NCBI GenBank assembly: GCA_963920525.1
Contig: OY986435.1
Span: 99,032,115-99,096,114 of the forward strand
Direction of reading: 5' to 3'
Source: Dichetophora obliterata
Lineage: Eukaryota; Arthropoda; Insecta; Diptera; Sciomyzidae
DNA length: 64,000 bases
Shown here: positions 1 through 9,179 of the stretch, piece after piece
Numbering within the stretch: the first letter of the stretch is position 1
How the letters are laid out: each line of letters begins with the position of its first letter
The notes under the pieces: generated by a model
The model's input: the letters and a program-made list of their open reading frames with translations, nothing else
The model's database searches: none
What the model was told of the DNA's origin: nothing
Position numbers and translations under genes: made by a program

Positions 1-137
1 AAAACACGGCCGTGGGGTATTTTAACTTCGGTCCAGTCGAAGATAGTTCCTTACTAGTTTGTTTTGTCTCTGATTTTCTTAAATCCAATGGTTAATTAAT
101 TGCTGTTCTGTTGAATGTTTTTATTCACTCAACTTAC

Positions 138-273
138 CCTTTAGTCTAAGCGTCTTTTCCGGTTCCGATCCATCGTCGTGCAGCAGCAACTCGTTGCTTT
201 TTTGTGCATCCAAGCGTTCTGCGACAGGCTCCACTGTTACCAGTTCGAATATATTATTCGTTCGATTCAATAT
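138..273 (-). CDS. Gyc88E: Gyc88E-type soluble guanylyl cyclase, internal exon
   Basis: Internal coding exon of an atypical soluble guanylyl cyclase, which makes cGMP from GTP in the cytoplasm. Read on the minus strand, an AG acceptor at 275-274 is followed by ATA TTG AAT CGA and the exon ends in LRLKG before GTAAGT (donor 137-136), leaving one base of a split Gly codon. It encodes about 45 residues starting [16 protein letters not shown], which corresponds to the linker between the H-NOX domain and the coiled-coil/cyclase part of Drosophila Gyc88E. Frame and phase join cleanly to the exon at 401-524. The next exon, with the rest of the regulatory domain and the cyclase domain, lies beyond the left edge; positions 1-137 are intron. 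Confidence 0.88.
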
Positions 274-400
274 CTAAAAGTAAATCGAATAAAGCCAATT
301 AGAGCTATTTAAGCAAAATACGCAACAACTTATAAACTGTTAAAATAGAATCCACAATAAGTAAAACAGGTCATTTTCCTATACGCAATATAATACTCAC

Positions 401-524
401 TGTCTGGTATTTGAAGGCAATCAGCGGCCGCACCAAATCGAACCAGGCTGTTATTTTTTTCCCCAGTAGATCCGGTAATATAACCATTAAAGAGTTGCCA
501 AGACTGCGCACAACCATGTCACCA
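401..524 (-). CDS. Gyc88E: Gyc88E-type soluble guanylyl cyclase, internal exon (end of H-NOX)
   Basis: Coding exon of 124 nt with an AG acceptor at 526-525 and a GTGAGT donor at 400-399. The first base completes a Gly codon split by the upstream intron; the exon then reads 41 codons including [17 protein letters not shown] and ends FKYQT in phase 0. This is the C-terminal part of the H-NOX domain and the start of the H-NOX-associated region in Gyc88E-like cyclases. The introns on both sides have GT/AG ends, and the three exons in this window splice without frame loss. Paralogue identity (88E rather than 89Da or 89Db) rests on remembered sequence similarity. Confidence 0.88.
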
Positions 525-1807
525 CTTCAGTTGCCATGGCAGATAGTAATGCAAAGAGAAACAACAAAAAGTTAATCGGATCAGATTTGAAAACACTTGA
601 CAGGATATGAAAATGCATGATTACTCAAAGTAACAGTAAGATTTCAACAGTGTTGCGCATCCCATTTTAAAGAATGTAATTTAAAATTTTCTTCAGGACA
701 TTATGAGTTTCTTTAAATGTTGGCAATTAATCAGCTTTGGTATTAAAAATATAATATATTTTGATGAATCTTCCTTCATTGGGTCAATAAAACAGTGTGA
801 CAAAAAAAAGAACAAACTAAAATGCATGCACTTTTAAAATAACCTCATGTAAGTTCTAGGTCTGGTCGCGTAAAACACAAAATGAAGCATAAAAGTTGTC
901 TGACATCCTAAAAAATTTTGACGTACTCTTTAAAAACTGATTCACGCATGCATTTTACAGTAATTTAATAAGTTATCAACCAATTCAAGATTTCATGACA
1001 GTTTTAGATTTTTGTCGTACAGACTCTTGAAACGATATGTAATATTTTGTGGAATTTATATAGTTGCTACATGCATTTAAAAGGTTAATTTTTTGGCTTT
1101 TTCCAATTTATTCATATTGCCAATTTTTTTTAAGACAGTTTCTTCAAAAAGCTTTACAATTGTATTGATATGAAGAAATGCATTTTTCTACGAGTAAAAT
1201 GGTGTGTTTGTTATTCATAATCGACAAGCAGTTGATGAAGTTCCAAGTCCAAAATAATTTTTTTAAAATTTATTTAATTTTTGCATTACTTGCTGAATTT
1301 ATTTATTTCAAATAAATTGTGAAGTTGAATAAATTGGAAAACGAATTTCAGCCCGTTTTTCAGTACTGGTTGAACTCAGTTTGTAGTTGTTACTTTGTTT
1401 AAACTATGTACGAATTATTTGAGTGGATTTAAAACTGAGGTTACACTTATGGCTCTCTTGAGAAAAAAATAGTGACCTCTAAAATTAAATCATGTTCTTT
1501 TCTCGAAAATGTTGAATTAAAAAAAAAAGAAAAAATTGGCAGAAATAGGGCAGAAAAAACATTTTTTTGAGAAACGTCAACGCCATTAGTTTAAGTGCCC
1601 AATATTGAGAGTTTAAATTTTGTTTAACTTGCCATTTTATTTTGATAAATGATTTCATGTCAGAGTAGGATTTGTCGATAGAATTTGTGAAATAAACATT
1701 GACAAGAGATGTTTTAGTCGAAGCTTACTTCTAAGTCTACCCGCCAATTTCACACCATTTTACAAAGCAATTGGCGGAGTTCGTCATTCATTACTCTTTA
1801 AACTCAC
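525..1807 (-). other. Gyc88E intron
   Basis: Intron of about 1.28 kb between two Gyc88E exons, with GTGAGT donor at 1807 and AG acceptor at 525 on the minus strand. It is AT-rich with several A- and T-runs (for example near 1500-1560). I see no coding potential, RNA gene or recognisable repeat in it. Confidence 0.8.
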
Positions 1808-2295
1808 CCAAAAACGATGCAAAATGGAAATATCTCGAATAACACATGTGCACTTATGGGCAGGTGCTGCTCCTCGCGTGTCATCGCCAGCGATGCCAGC
1901 GTAAAGGCTCGATTATCGAATGTCAGCTGAAAGGTTACGTGCACTGTATCGAAAAGAATCTCCTCGCGTATCAGTTCGATATGCATTTCTTTGTTGTAGA
2001 AATGACGAGCCACTTCACGTATCTGGCCCATGGTGTAGAAGACGAAGCCGCGTCTTTTCGATCGATAATGTAGAGTCAGTCCTTGTTTCGTTTCGTTTTC
2101 ACAAATAAAAGATGGCGCTCGCATTCGTGGATAGGAAAATTTTAAATATTCATGTAGATTATCGAGTCCATTGAGAAAATCACGCATATGTCGTCCCAGC
2201 ACAGAGAGTACACGATCGTAGCCATATTGACCAACGAACCCTACAAAATAGACGCCCATTTGATCCATAAACTCACTCTCCGGAATGCCTAGCAC
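1808..2295 (-). CDS. Gyc88E: Gyc88E-type soluble guanylyl cyclase, H-NOX exon
   Basis: This exon encodes most of the haem-binding H-NOX domain of a soluble guanylyl cyclase beta-like subunit. On the minus strand it follows a TTTTCCTAG acceptor and starts with GTG (Val), so no initiation codon is here; it ends at GG|GTGAGT. Exon residue 48 is the His of LDNLHEYL, the expected proximal haem ligand, and residues 77-81 are YRSKR, the Y-x-S-x-R haem-propionate motif. The stretch [19 protein letters not shown] is the family signature. Gyc88E-class proteins in Drosophila are atypical cyclases reported to sense oxygen more than nitric oxide; I transfer that by similarity only. The preceding exon with the initiator Met was searched for up to about 6.5 kb and not found. 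Confidence 0.93.
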
Positions 2296-2740
2296 CTAGG
2301 AAAAGTAGAAGAGAAATAGAATTTAAGTTACATAAATTTAACAGAGTACCTATTCTTTTAATCATTATATTAATTCGCTAAGAACGAAAGTTGTACACTT
2401 TTTTAACATTTATTATATAAGCTGAAAAAACGAATTAGGCATTTTAGTCCTTAAAAGGACTTTGACCGAGCTACTATTGATCAATTGTGTTGTGCGTGTT
2501 ACTGCATCTTTATGTAAAACAAAACGAAGGCATAACGTCGTGAGAGAAACGAGCAACAATATTTTTTGATATAGAAAAATGTATTGCTTACCATGTCTCG
2601 CACCACGTTTAGTCTTCGTTTATTTATACATAAAAATGCATTTATAAAGTGCTTGAACACAAATGGTCTAAAAACTGGACCTACGAGTTGTATGCCAACA
2701 TCACAGTGGTAAATGGACATATCTACCTTACACAGTAAGC
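2296..2740. other. Gyc88E upstream intron or flank
   Basis: AT-rich sequence upstream of the H-NOX exon. It must be intron at least next to 2296, because that exon starts mid-protein. I see no exon, motif or element here; the short open frames are not gene-like. Confidence 0.5.
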
Positions 2741-3236
2741 GACGATGGGAGTAGGTAAGCACAAGATAGAAGAGTACAAAAAAATGACGCACAAAACTGG
2801 AGAAAACACAAATAAATTGAACGAAAATCCTCTATACGCCAAAAACATAACGCAAACGAAGAACACACCGAAAAGAAGGAAACAAAAGCAAATGACGCCA
2901 CAAATTATCTTCACAATTTTTAAAACTTAATAAACGAATTTATTACCTGTTATAGAGCATTTCAGAATAAATGTTTAATAATATTTAGTTACATATTTTA
3001 TGCATTAAACTTTATTCTGGTTTAAACATAGAGAATAATAATTTTCACAAACACACTTCACTGCAAAACTTCCTGTTAGAAAACGCGATGTTGCTACACA
3101 GACGAATAAAGTCAAACTGTGTTTTGAACAAAGAAAAGAAAATAGTGTGAGCACAAACGAGAAGTGAGTTCAGACAAGATTTTGTTTCCGCTTACAGTTC
3201 TGCATTACAATGTCATCACTGACAAATTTGTACAAG
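2741..3236 (+). repeat. Direct repeat, left copy (about 0.5 kb, period 705)
   Basis: Left member of a direct repeat pair. It starts GACGATGGGAGTAGGTA, continues through a block with ATGACGCACAAAA, then ACTTCCTGTT and GAATAAAGTCAAACTGTG, and ends at TGTCATCACTGACAAATTT. The same blocks recur in the same order about 705 bp downstream. The copies are clearly diverged, with substitutions and small indels. No long ORF and no terminal inverted repeat was seen; the element type is unknown. Confidence 0.75.
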
Positions 3237-3445
3237 TAATATCAGTTCGTGTATTTTAATTCGTTAATTTTAAGTACAAAAATTCAAATTAGGGTTGTGC
3301 TTTTTTGTGTTTTGACATACTATTACATATAATGCAACTGTGCCACCAATCATAGCATAACCACCAAACAAACATTTCAGCGAATAGAACAAATTAACAA
3401 AAATGAACACCGAACATGTTTGGCTAGCATAACCACGGCATAAGA

Positions 3446-3943
3446 GACGATGGGAGTAGGTATGTACAAGATAGGAGAGAACAAAAATATGACGCACAAA
3501 AATGGAGAGAACACAAATAAATTTAACGAAAATCTTCTCTACGCCAAATACACAACGAAAACGAAAGAGAAGTTACCGAAATGAAGCAAACAAATGCAAA
3601 TGACGCCACAAATTATTTTCAAAATAATTTTTACAATTTAATGAACGAATTTATTACCTTTTACCTAGCACTTCAAAGTTAATATTTAATAATACTTTGT
3701 TATTTTATACATAAGCCTTTGTTTTGGTGTAAACATAAAGATTAATAGTTTTCACAAACATAATTCACTGCAAAACTTCCTGTTTTAAAACACGATTTTA
3801 CTACACGGACGAATAAAGTCAAACTGTTGTTTGAACAATGAAAATGAAATAATCTGAGCACAAGCAAGAAGTGAGCATAAACAAGATTTTGTTTCCGCTT
3901 ACAGTTCTGCACTACAATGTCATCACCGACAAATTTTTACAAG
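3446..3943 (+). repeat. Direct repeat, right copy
   Basis: Right member of the pair described at 2741-3236, with the same order of blocks and similar length. The intervening 3237-3445 does not match either copy, so the arrangement is either a tandem duplication with a non-repeated spacer or two insertions of one dispersed element. Confidence 0.75.
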
Positions 3944-4436
3944 CGGGTTAGTTCACTTAAAAAAATGAGTAAAAATGAAAGAGTGAACCTGGACTTCTGT
4001 GGTTCCTTAGCATATGAACCTTGTATGTCTTCCGGGAACATGCCTCGGAAGGACAGCAGACATGCTCTCCTAAATACCCGCTTGTATCTTTTTTCTATAG
4101 GCATGTCCTAGGACGGCATGTCTGCCAAATAAGCTGACTGAGTAGCAATGCACAAAGCGTCTTATGGTATGAATGCAGAAGAGATACATGTCTGCCAAAC
4201 AAACTGCCCTAGCAGAAATGCTGCATGCATCTCACGGGATTAATGCTGCATTCATACCATGAGATGCATGTTGCATTGCGAATAAACGTACGAGCACAGA
4301 GTAAGAAAATTAACGCGTTTGCTTTGTTATTATAAGCAATTAATGCAAAAAACAGAAAAAAATCAAAGCAAAAAATAAAAAAATAAAAAAAAAAACAACA
4401 AACTAAAAAACAAAACCAAAACAAAACTAAAAGCCG
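3944..4436. other. Unassigned sequence with short diverged repeats
   Basis: Contains a short motif, CATGTCTGCCAAA, at about 4115 and again at about 4188, each followed by a similar stretch with an imperfect inverted GCAT-rich segment. The rest is A-rich, with a strong poly-A/AAAC tract at 4375-4430. No gene is supported. Confidence 0.4.
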
Positions 4437-4520
4437 TTAAAAAAAAATTATGTCACTGATGGGATTTAAACCCACTACTCAAGATGCCAAACTAAATGAA
4501 TTAAAACTAAAGCCCTAGCC
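4437..4520 (-). repeat. tRNA-like SINE or tRNA-derived remnant (left part)
   Basis: Read on the minus strand, this holds a T-arm-like hairpin, TGGG-TTTAAAT-CCCA with a 7-nt loop resembling a pol III box B, and an upstream TGGCTAGGG segment that loosely fits box A once the inserted element at 4521-5689 is removed. It is followed by a T-run, as at a pol III terminator. The acceptor stem does not pair, so this is not a functional tRNA. A SINE or tRNA pseudogene fits best. Confidence 0.4.
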
Positions 4521-5689
4521 CATGGCAGAATAACCAGGTAGATGCAATTCGGAGAGCAAAAAACGAGAGAGCAAAGCATTGGCTTAACTAAAATGTCACT
4601 ATTGACAATTTATGTTTATTCCTTCAGCCATAGGGATGTTTAATTTACTTGTAACCGTATAAATCAATTGAGTACCCAGATTTTATGTATGAACATGAAA
4701 AAAAAGTAAACAAAAATCTTAAAAATTTTATAAAATGAGCCGTGTTTTAAGATATAATATATAACTAATTGTAGTTTTGCCTTAAATGAAGCAAATTAAA
4801 GTTTACTTTTAATATAATTTTCATTCGACTACTTATTTCGATTGTTCAGTAACCAATTTATTTGTAAAGCTATGTACGGCTGACAAGTGAAATTGCTGTT
4901 TGAAAAAATTCAATTTATTTAATGAAATCGACGATTGTTTGTTTATTTGCCAACAATTGATGAATTGTTTTGGAATTATCGCGACGGGAGGAAGTTATAG
5001 GGTATCCAGTAAAGCCGTTGTCAAACCTGAGTTGTCGGTTAACATTTGCAGTTAACGCAATTGAAATACTCAAGATAAACTGCTTGGGAGTACATGCTAT
5101 TTACGTTTAAGTCCACCGGAATGGAAACGGATGTGCTAAATTCAAGAAACAATCTTAAAATAATTATGTGTATTGTGTTGCAAGTAATTGTGCTCTGTGT
5201 AATTTTCAAATTGTAATGTTTAAAATGTAATTAATAACTTGCTGGGACTTTGAAAAAATAAATTAAATTAATTGTCCTTAAGATTTCAGCTACGTTTTTA
5301 ATTCGATCCGATCGGCAATAAGTAACATGCGAAATTACTACATTAAAGGCCGTTTTCTCAATGTCCGGTTAAGCACTAATCGGAACTTTGACCGGCTGTT
5401 AGCAAGAAAGCATTTTCTCAATGTTCGGTTAGGTCTTAAGTGCCGCTTGAGTTAATGGCAAGTTGAGGTACCGGTTAGTTGCTAATCGGAAGAACAGCTG
5501 TGTAGTGCAAAAAATAATTATATATTTTATAATTAAGAATTGATTATAATTGATAATCATCCAATAAAAAAGTCAAAATTGATATCATTTTCAAAGCAGC
5601 TCATTTTGACATTATAATTACGCCTTTGTTATTGTTTTGTTGTCGGAGAGAGCGTATTTCTAGTGCATCTACCTGGTTATTCTACCATG
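4521..5689. mobile_element. Non-autonomous P-like DNA transposon with 8-bp target duplication
   Basis: Element of 1,169 bp with terminal inverted repeats. The left end reads CATGGCAGAATAACCAGG; the right end read inward is CATGGTAGAATAACCAGG, and both continue GTAGATGCA. The flanks are a perfect 8-bp direct repeat, CCCTAGCC, at 4513-4520 and 5690-5697. An 8-bp duplication plus ends starting CATG..GAATAAC resembles the P superfamily, whose ends begin CATGATGAAATAAC; a hAT relative is the main alternative. No transposase ORF is present. Inside, 5350-5450 carries a duplicated TTTTCTCAATG-CGGTTA motif. Confidence 0.8.
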
Positions 5690-6540
5690 CCCTAGCCAAT
5701 CATTCGCAATGTTGTGATTTTGTTGAAATAATATATATAACAACTTTGTTGCTATCAAAAGTGCTTTGACTTCAAAATAAATTTAATTTGTAAGGTAAAA
5801 AATAAAACTCAGAAAAAAGTACATGTTTTGCCTTTGCTATTCTAGGCAAAAATGTTAGTCTCCTTAAATTTATTTTGCTTATTCCTAATTTTATTTTCTT
5901 CTACATAATTTGCCTTAATTTAAATTACAATTTATCTTGCTTTGCCACTGTTTAAAAAACAATAACTTTTTCACTGAAACGCACCACGCAAAAGTCAGCT
6001 TAAAACTGATTTAATTTGGTACATTTCGTCACCAGCGTAAAAGAAACGGTCTAAGGAAACGTAGACAAGCATGCACAAAGAAGACAAAATATGCAAAAAA
6101 TATAACAGAATGATGCTTTCCTTTCATTCCTTCTTTTTTTCACATTCAAAGTGTGCGAGAAAATAATAAACTTAACTTTTGTGCTCGGATTCAGCATACA
6201 TCGAGTACATTGGCGTCCGCAAGGAGAATGGGCCACTTGCCCCCCACCCCCCTAGGCAGTGAAATTTAATTATATATCTTCATAATAAATCAAAAAGGCT
6301 GTAAGCTTATATTAAAAAATTTTAAGAGAGAAGCAAAAAACTTTCTAAATTGTAAGTTGAGCTTAAACTTAAGACTTTGAGAACTTTGTTAATAAAAACG
6401 TCCTTTTTAGACGTAGAAGTGTAAAATTTTGCGAAAGACATATTTTGATAAGGTGTACCATAATCAATCATAAAGTCGATTTTGAATTTTTTGTAACTTA
6501 CGGTTTTTTTAATTTCATATGACGATATGTTCATTATATA
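5690..6540. other. Intergenic sequence
   Basis: Begins with the second copy of the 8-bp target site and the other part of the tRNA-like remnant. The rest is AT-rich, with a C-run (CCCCCCACCCCCC type) near 6241. No gene or element ends recognised. Confidence 0.45.
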
Positions 6541-6592
6541 TTTCAGTCTTCGTCTGATCGTTGGCAGAAACACATTCGCCTAGTCTCTAATC

Positions 6593-6904
6593 ATGTACGC
6601 ATGCGCGGCGTGTAACACTCAATTTGACACACTTAATCTAATCACATGTGGTTATTGTTTTAAAAAACTTCATAAAAAGTGCATCAATCTTGATGAAAAC
6701 TGTTTAAATCTAGTAAACAATAATGACAATATATTTTTTAGATGCGATCATTGTGCAAATAAGTCATTTTCTGACATTCTTATTAAAATTGAAAATGCAC
6801 TTAAATCTGTCCAAGAAGTTAAAGACTTGTTTGAATCTGTGGTAAATGTTAATCTCGTGCCCACAGAGAGTAATAAGAAAGGGTCGAACATGGTAGAAGG
6901 ATAG
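6593..6904 (+). pseudogene. LINE ORF1, N-terminal PHD-type zinc-finger fragment
   Basis: Open frame of 103 codons starting MYACAACNTQFDTLNLITCG. Cys and His residues follow the pattern CxxC...CxxC...HxxC...CxxC (CAAC, CGYC, HKKC, CDHC), a PHD/RING-like finger of the kind found at the start of ORF1 proteins in CR1-like insect LINEs. The frame ends at a TAG two bases before the MITE insertion. The C-terminal half of the same ORF1 lies at 7424-8398. I infer that the two were once one frame; it is broken by the MITE and by further damage at 7280-7420. Confidence 0.65.
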
Positions 6905-6909
6905 AGGTA

Positions 6910-7277
6910 CACCCAAAAAAAAGTTTCGTACTATGTACAAAATAATTATTATATTCTACAAAGCTGTTTGTTCTTTTCAGCCTACGAATGACTTTGTGAA
7001 TAATACAAATGACCGTTTGTACATTGTACAAAAAAATATTTGCATATTTTCCAAACGCATTCGTTTCATCTACAAAGATACGAACAAATATACGAACGTT
7101 GCTGCCATTGCTTTGTATATTATAAAGCAATGTTCGTTCAGTTCACATATTTATACATTATAGATTTTTACAAACTAGCGTTTGTAGAATGTACAAAGTT
7201 ACGAATTCAAAATTTTTTTTCATGTGGCCAACACTACAAATTTTATTCGTAATTTTATCCTAAATATTTTTTGGGTG
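6910..7277. mobile_element. MITE (Tc1/mariner-like) inserted in LINE ORF1
   Basis: Element of 368 bp bounded by inverted ends: CACCCAAAAAA at the left and TTTTTTGGGTG at the right. Both sides carry TA (6908-6909 and 7278-7279), the target duplication of Tc1/mariner-type elements. The inside is AT-rich with many TACAAA/TTTGTA words and no usable ORF. It sits between the two halves of a LINE ORF1, so it is younger than that LINE copy. Confidence 0.75.
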
Positions 7278-7423
7278 TATATGCAGCGCTGACTGTGCTC
7301 TCTTTCCATACTGCCGTGTCTGTCAAATTTAGCTGTATGGTGAATGGAAACAAAAGAAAATAAATAAACACTTTTACATCGTTTTGACATTTCCGGCAGT
7401 ATGCTCTCATCTGGTGCATCTAC

Positions 7424-8398
7424 TTGTATTCTTCTATCATGGGGTCGAAAGCAAAAGCTGATACTCAAATTCTCACGCGATCTAAAGCTAAATATGCAGA
7501 GGTTGCTCGTTTGCCAAATGTCTTGCATCATAGTGATTCTCTTAGTTCCCCCGCTCAATTTGATAAAACACATAAAAGTGATCGTAATATACCGAAAAAC
7601 AATCGCGCTCCCAAAGCATCCCAGAATGTTTTGTCTTGCTCAAGCAGTAAATCTGCATTTTTTGATAATACTGAGAATCTCTCTTCTAACACCGTTGCTG
7701 TAATTACTGGTGCTGGTGCTGTTAACGCTAATGCTGGTAATGCTATTCCTGTTGTTGTTGCCGACTCTCTGATTGGTGATGCTGTGTGTGCTCTTAAAAA
7801 TGCAAATGCTGCCGCTTATTCTAATGCTGTTAATGCTGTTCCTATTGTTGTTACTGACTCTCTTAGTGAGGTTTCTGCGATCGATAGAAATAATGCAATA
7901 ATTGGCACTAAGGTTAATGAACAAAACGAAGGTCAGTGCTTCTCCGTTTCTAATGCTCCCGTTCGCTCCAATGACAGTGGGACAACTCATGAATTTTTGT
8001 CATCAAAACCTATCTCACATATAAATAAACATAGCAATAAACATTCAGAAATAATTAAACCAATTATTGGATGTAATGACTATGTTGGCGAAAACTTTGA
8101 TGTTATAAAGCGCCGAAAGTGGTTTCATGTATCAAATTTAAGATCAACTACAACATATCAAGCGATTCAAGAATATGTGTCATCAAAAGCAAATATAGCT
8201 TCAACGGAAGTTTCCTGTTTTAGTTTAACTAAAAAAGATCTTTCGGACTCAAAATTTATAAGTTTTAAAATAGCCATACCTGCAGCATTTGTAAGTTTGG
8301 TCTACAATTCAGATTTTTGGCCATCAGGGGTGCGTGTGAAACCTTTTTATGTTTCAAAAAACTACGTGCGCCCGCCAAAACAAACTCAGCGCACTTAA
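7424..8398 (+). pseudogene. LINE ORF1, C-terminal part
   Basis: Open frame of 324 codons. The first 200 residues are low complexity (Ala/Asn/Val-rich repeats such as NANAGNAIPVVV). The last 110 form a compact domain: KRRKWFHVSNLRSTTTYQAI, then a Cys/Phe strand CFSLTKKD, then AAFVSLVYNSDFWPSGVRVKPF. The final FWPxGVxVxPF motif is typical of ORF1 proteins of CR1-like LINEs, where this RRM-like region binds element RNA. The stop lies within the first codons of the overlapping ORF2 frame. The start used is the first ATG; upstream coding is lost to the MITE and damage. Confidence 0.7.
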
Positions 8399-9179
8399 AA
8401 AAACTATCTAATAATGTTAGTATTTTATCGAATAATGGCGGCATTTTGAGTCCTGTCAATAAATGTCTACAACTTTATTACCAAAATTCGGGAGGCCTCC
8501 ATACAAAGTCCACTCAGTTTTCTTTAAATATTATGGATTGTTCTTTTGATGTTATCGCTTTAACGGAGACTTGGTTACATCAGAGCATCTATACATCTGA
8601 ATTCTTTGATGAAACGTTCGAGGTTTTTCGCCGTGATCGATCATTGACATCAACTGGCTTAACAAGAGGAGGTGTTGTCTTAATTGCTATCCGTGCAGTT
8701 TATCGTTGTCAGCAGATATCATTGCTAAACACATCCTATCTCTTGGAACAAATATGCGTTCGTGTAGATTGCCCTTGGGATGGTGATGGTTCTAACTATA
8801 TTAAAAGTATATATATATTTGTATCTTATATTCCACCTTGCTCTTCAAGTGAAGTTTATTCTATGCACTTTATTAATATTTTGAACGCAATTGATAGGCT
8901 CAAAGATAATGAATACCCGATTGTATTGGGTGATTTCAACTTAAGTAGTGTAAATTGGACTTATTCTAAGGATCTTTTAAGTATGATTCCGAACTCGATG
9001 TGCAACAATTTGGAAATCGATTTTTTAGACTCTATATATTCCTTGGGTCTGATTCAAATTAACTCTGCCACAAATAGCTTGAACAAAATCTTAGCTCTTA
9101 TTTTTATTGATAATGAGCTTAATGCCAATTGTGTTGAATCGGATTTATTTCTTTCAAATAATAGTTTTCATCATAAAGC
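8317..9179 (+). pseudogene. LINE ORF2, endonuclease domain only
   Basis: Open frame that becomes protein-like at about 8450 (KCLQLYYQNSGGLHTKSTQF) and continues with an APE-type endonuclease: LTETWL (about 8558), RRDRS, RGGVVLIA, the SYIPPCSSSEVYS strand and VLGDFNLSSVNW with the catalytic Asp/Asn pair (about 8925). It stops being LINE-like at 9179, where an RTE tail begins, so the final SDHxx motif and all of the RT are missing. The conceptual frame runs on to 9453 only because it reads the antisense of the RTE. It belongs to the same broad clade as the fragment at 53.4-55.9 kb but is a different family. Confidence 0.75.

Larger units (their letters stand above)
6545..9179 (+). mobile_element. 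CR1-like non-LTR retrotransposon, truncated at 3' end
   Basis: Plus-strand LINE with an ORF1 (PHD-type finger at the N terminus, compact C-terminal domain) and the endonuclease part of ORF2. It is interrupted by a MITE at 6910-7277 and ends abruptly at 9179, where the tail of an antisense RTE element begins. The RT domain and 3' UTR are absent; nothing matching resumes beyond 12.3 kb, so the RTE insertion was accompanied or followed by loss of the 3' half. The 5' boundary near 6545 is a guess from where LINE-like sequence starts. Confidence 0.75.

Noticed and set aside
4209..4424. Phe-rich 71-codon minus-strand frame
   Set aside because: Antisense of an AAAC/AAAT tract; low complexity only.
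4437..4520. Functional tRNA gene
   Set aside because: Only a T-arm-like hairpin is present; acceptor and anticodon arms do not form.
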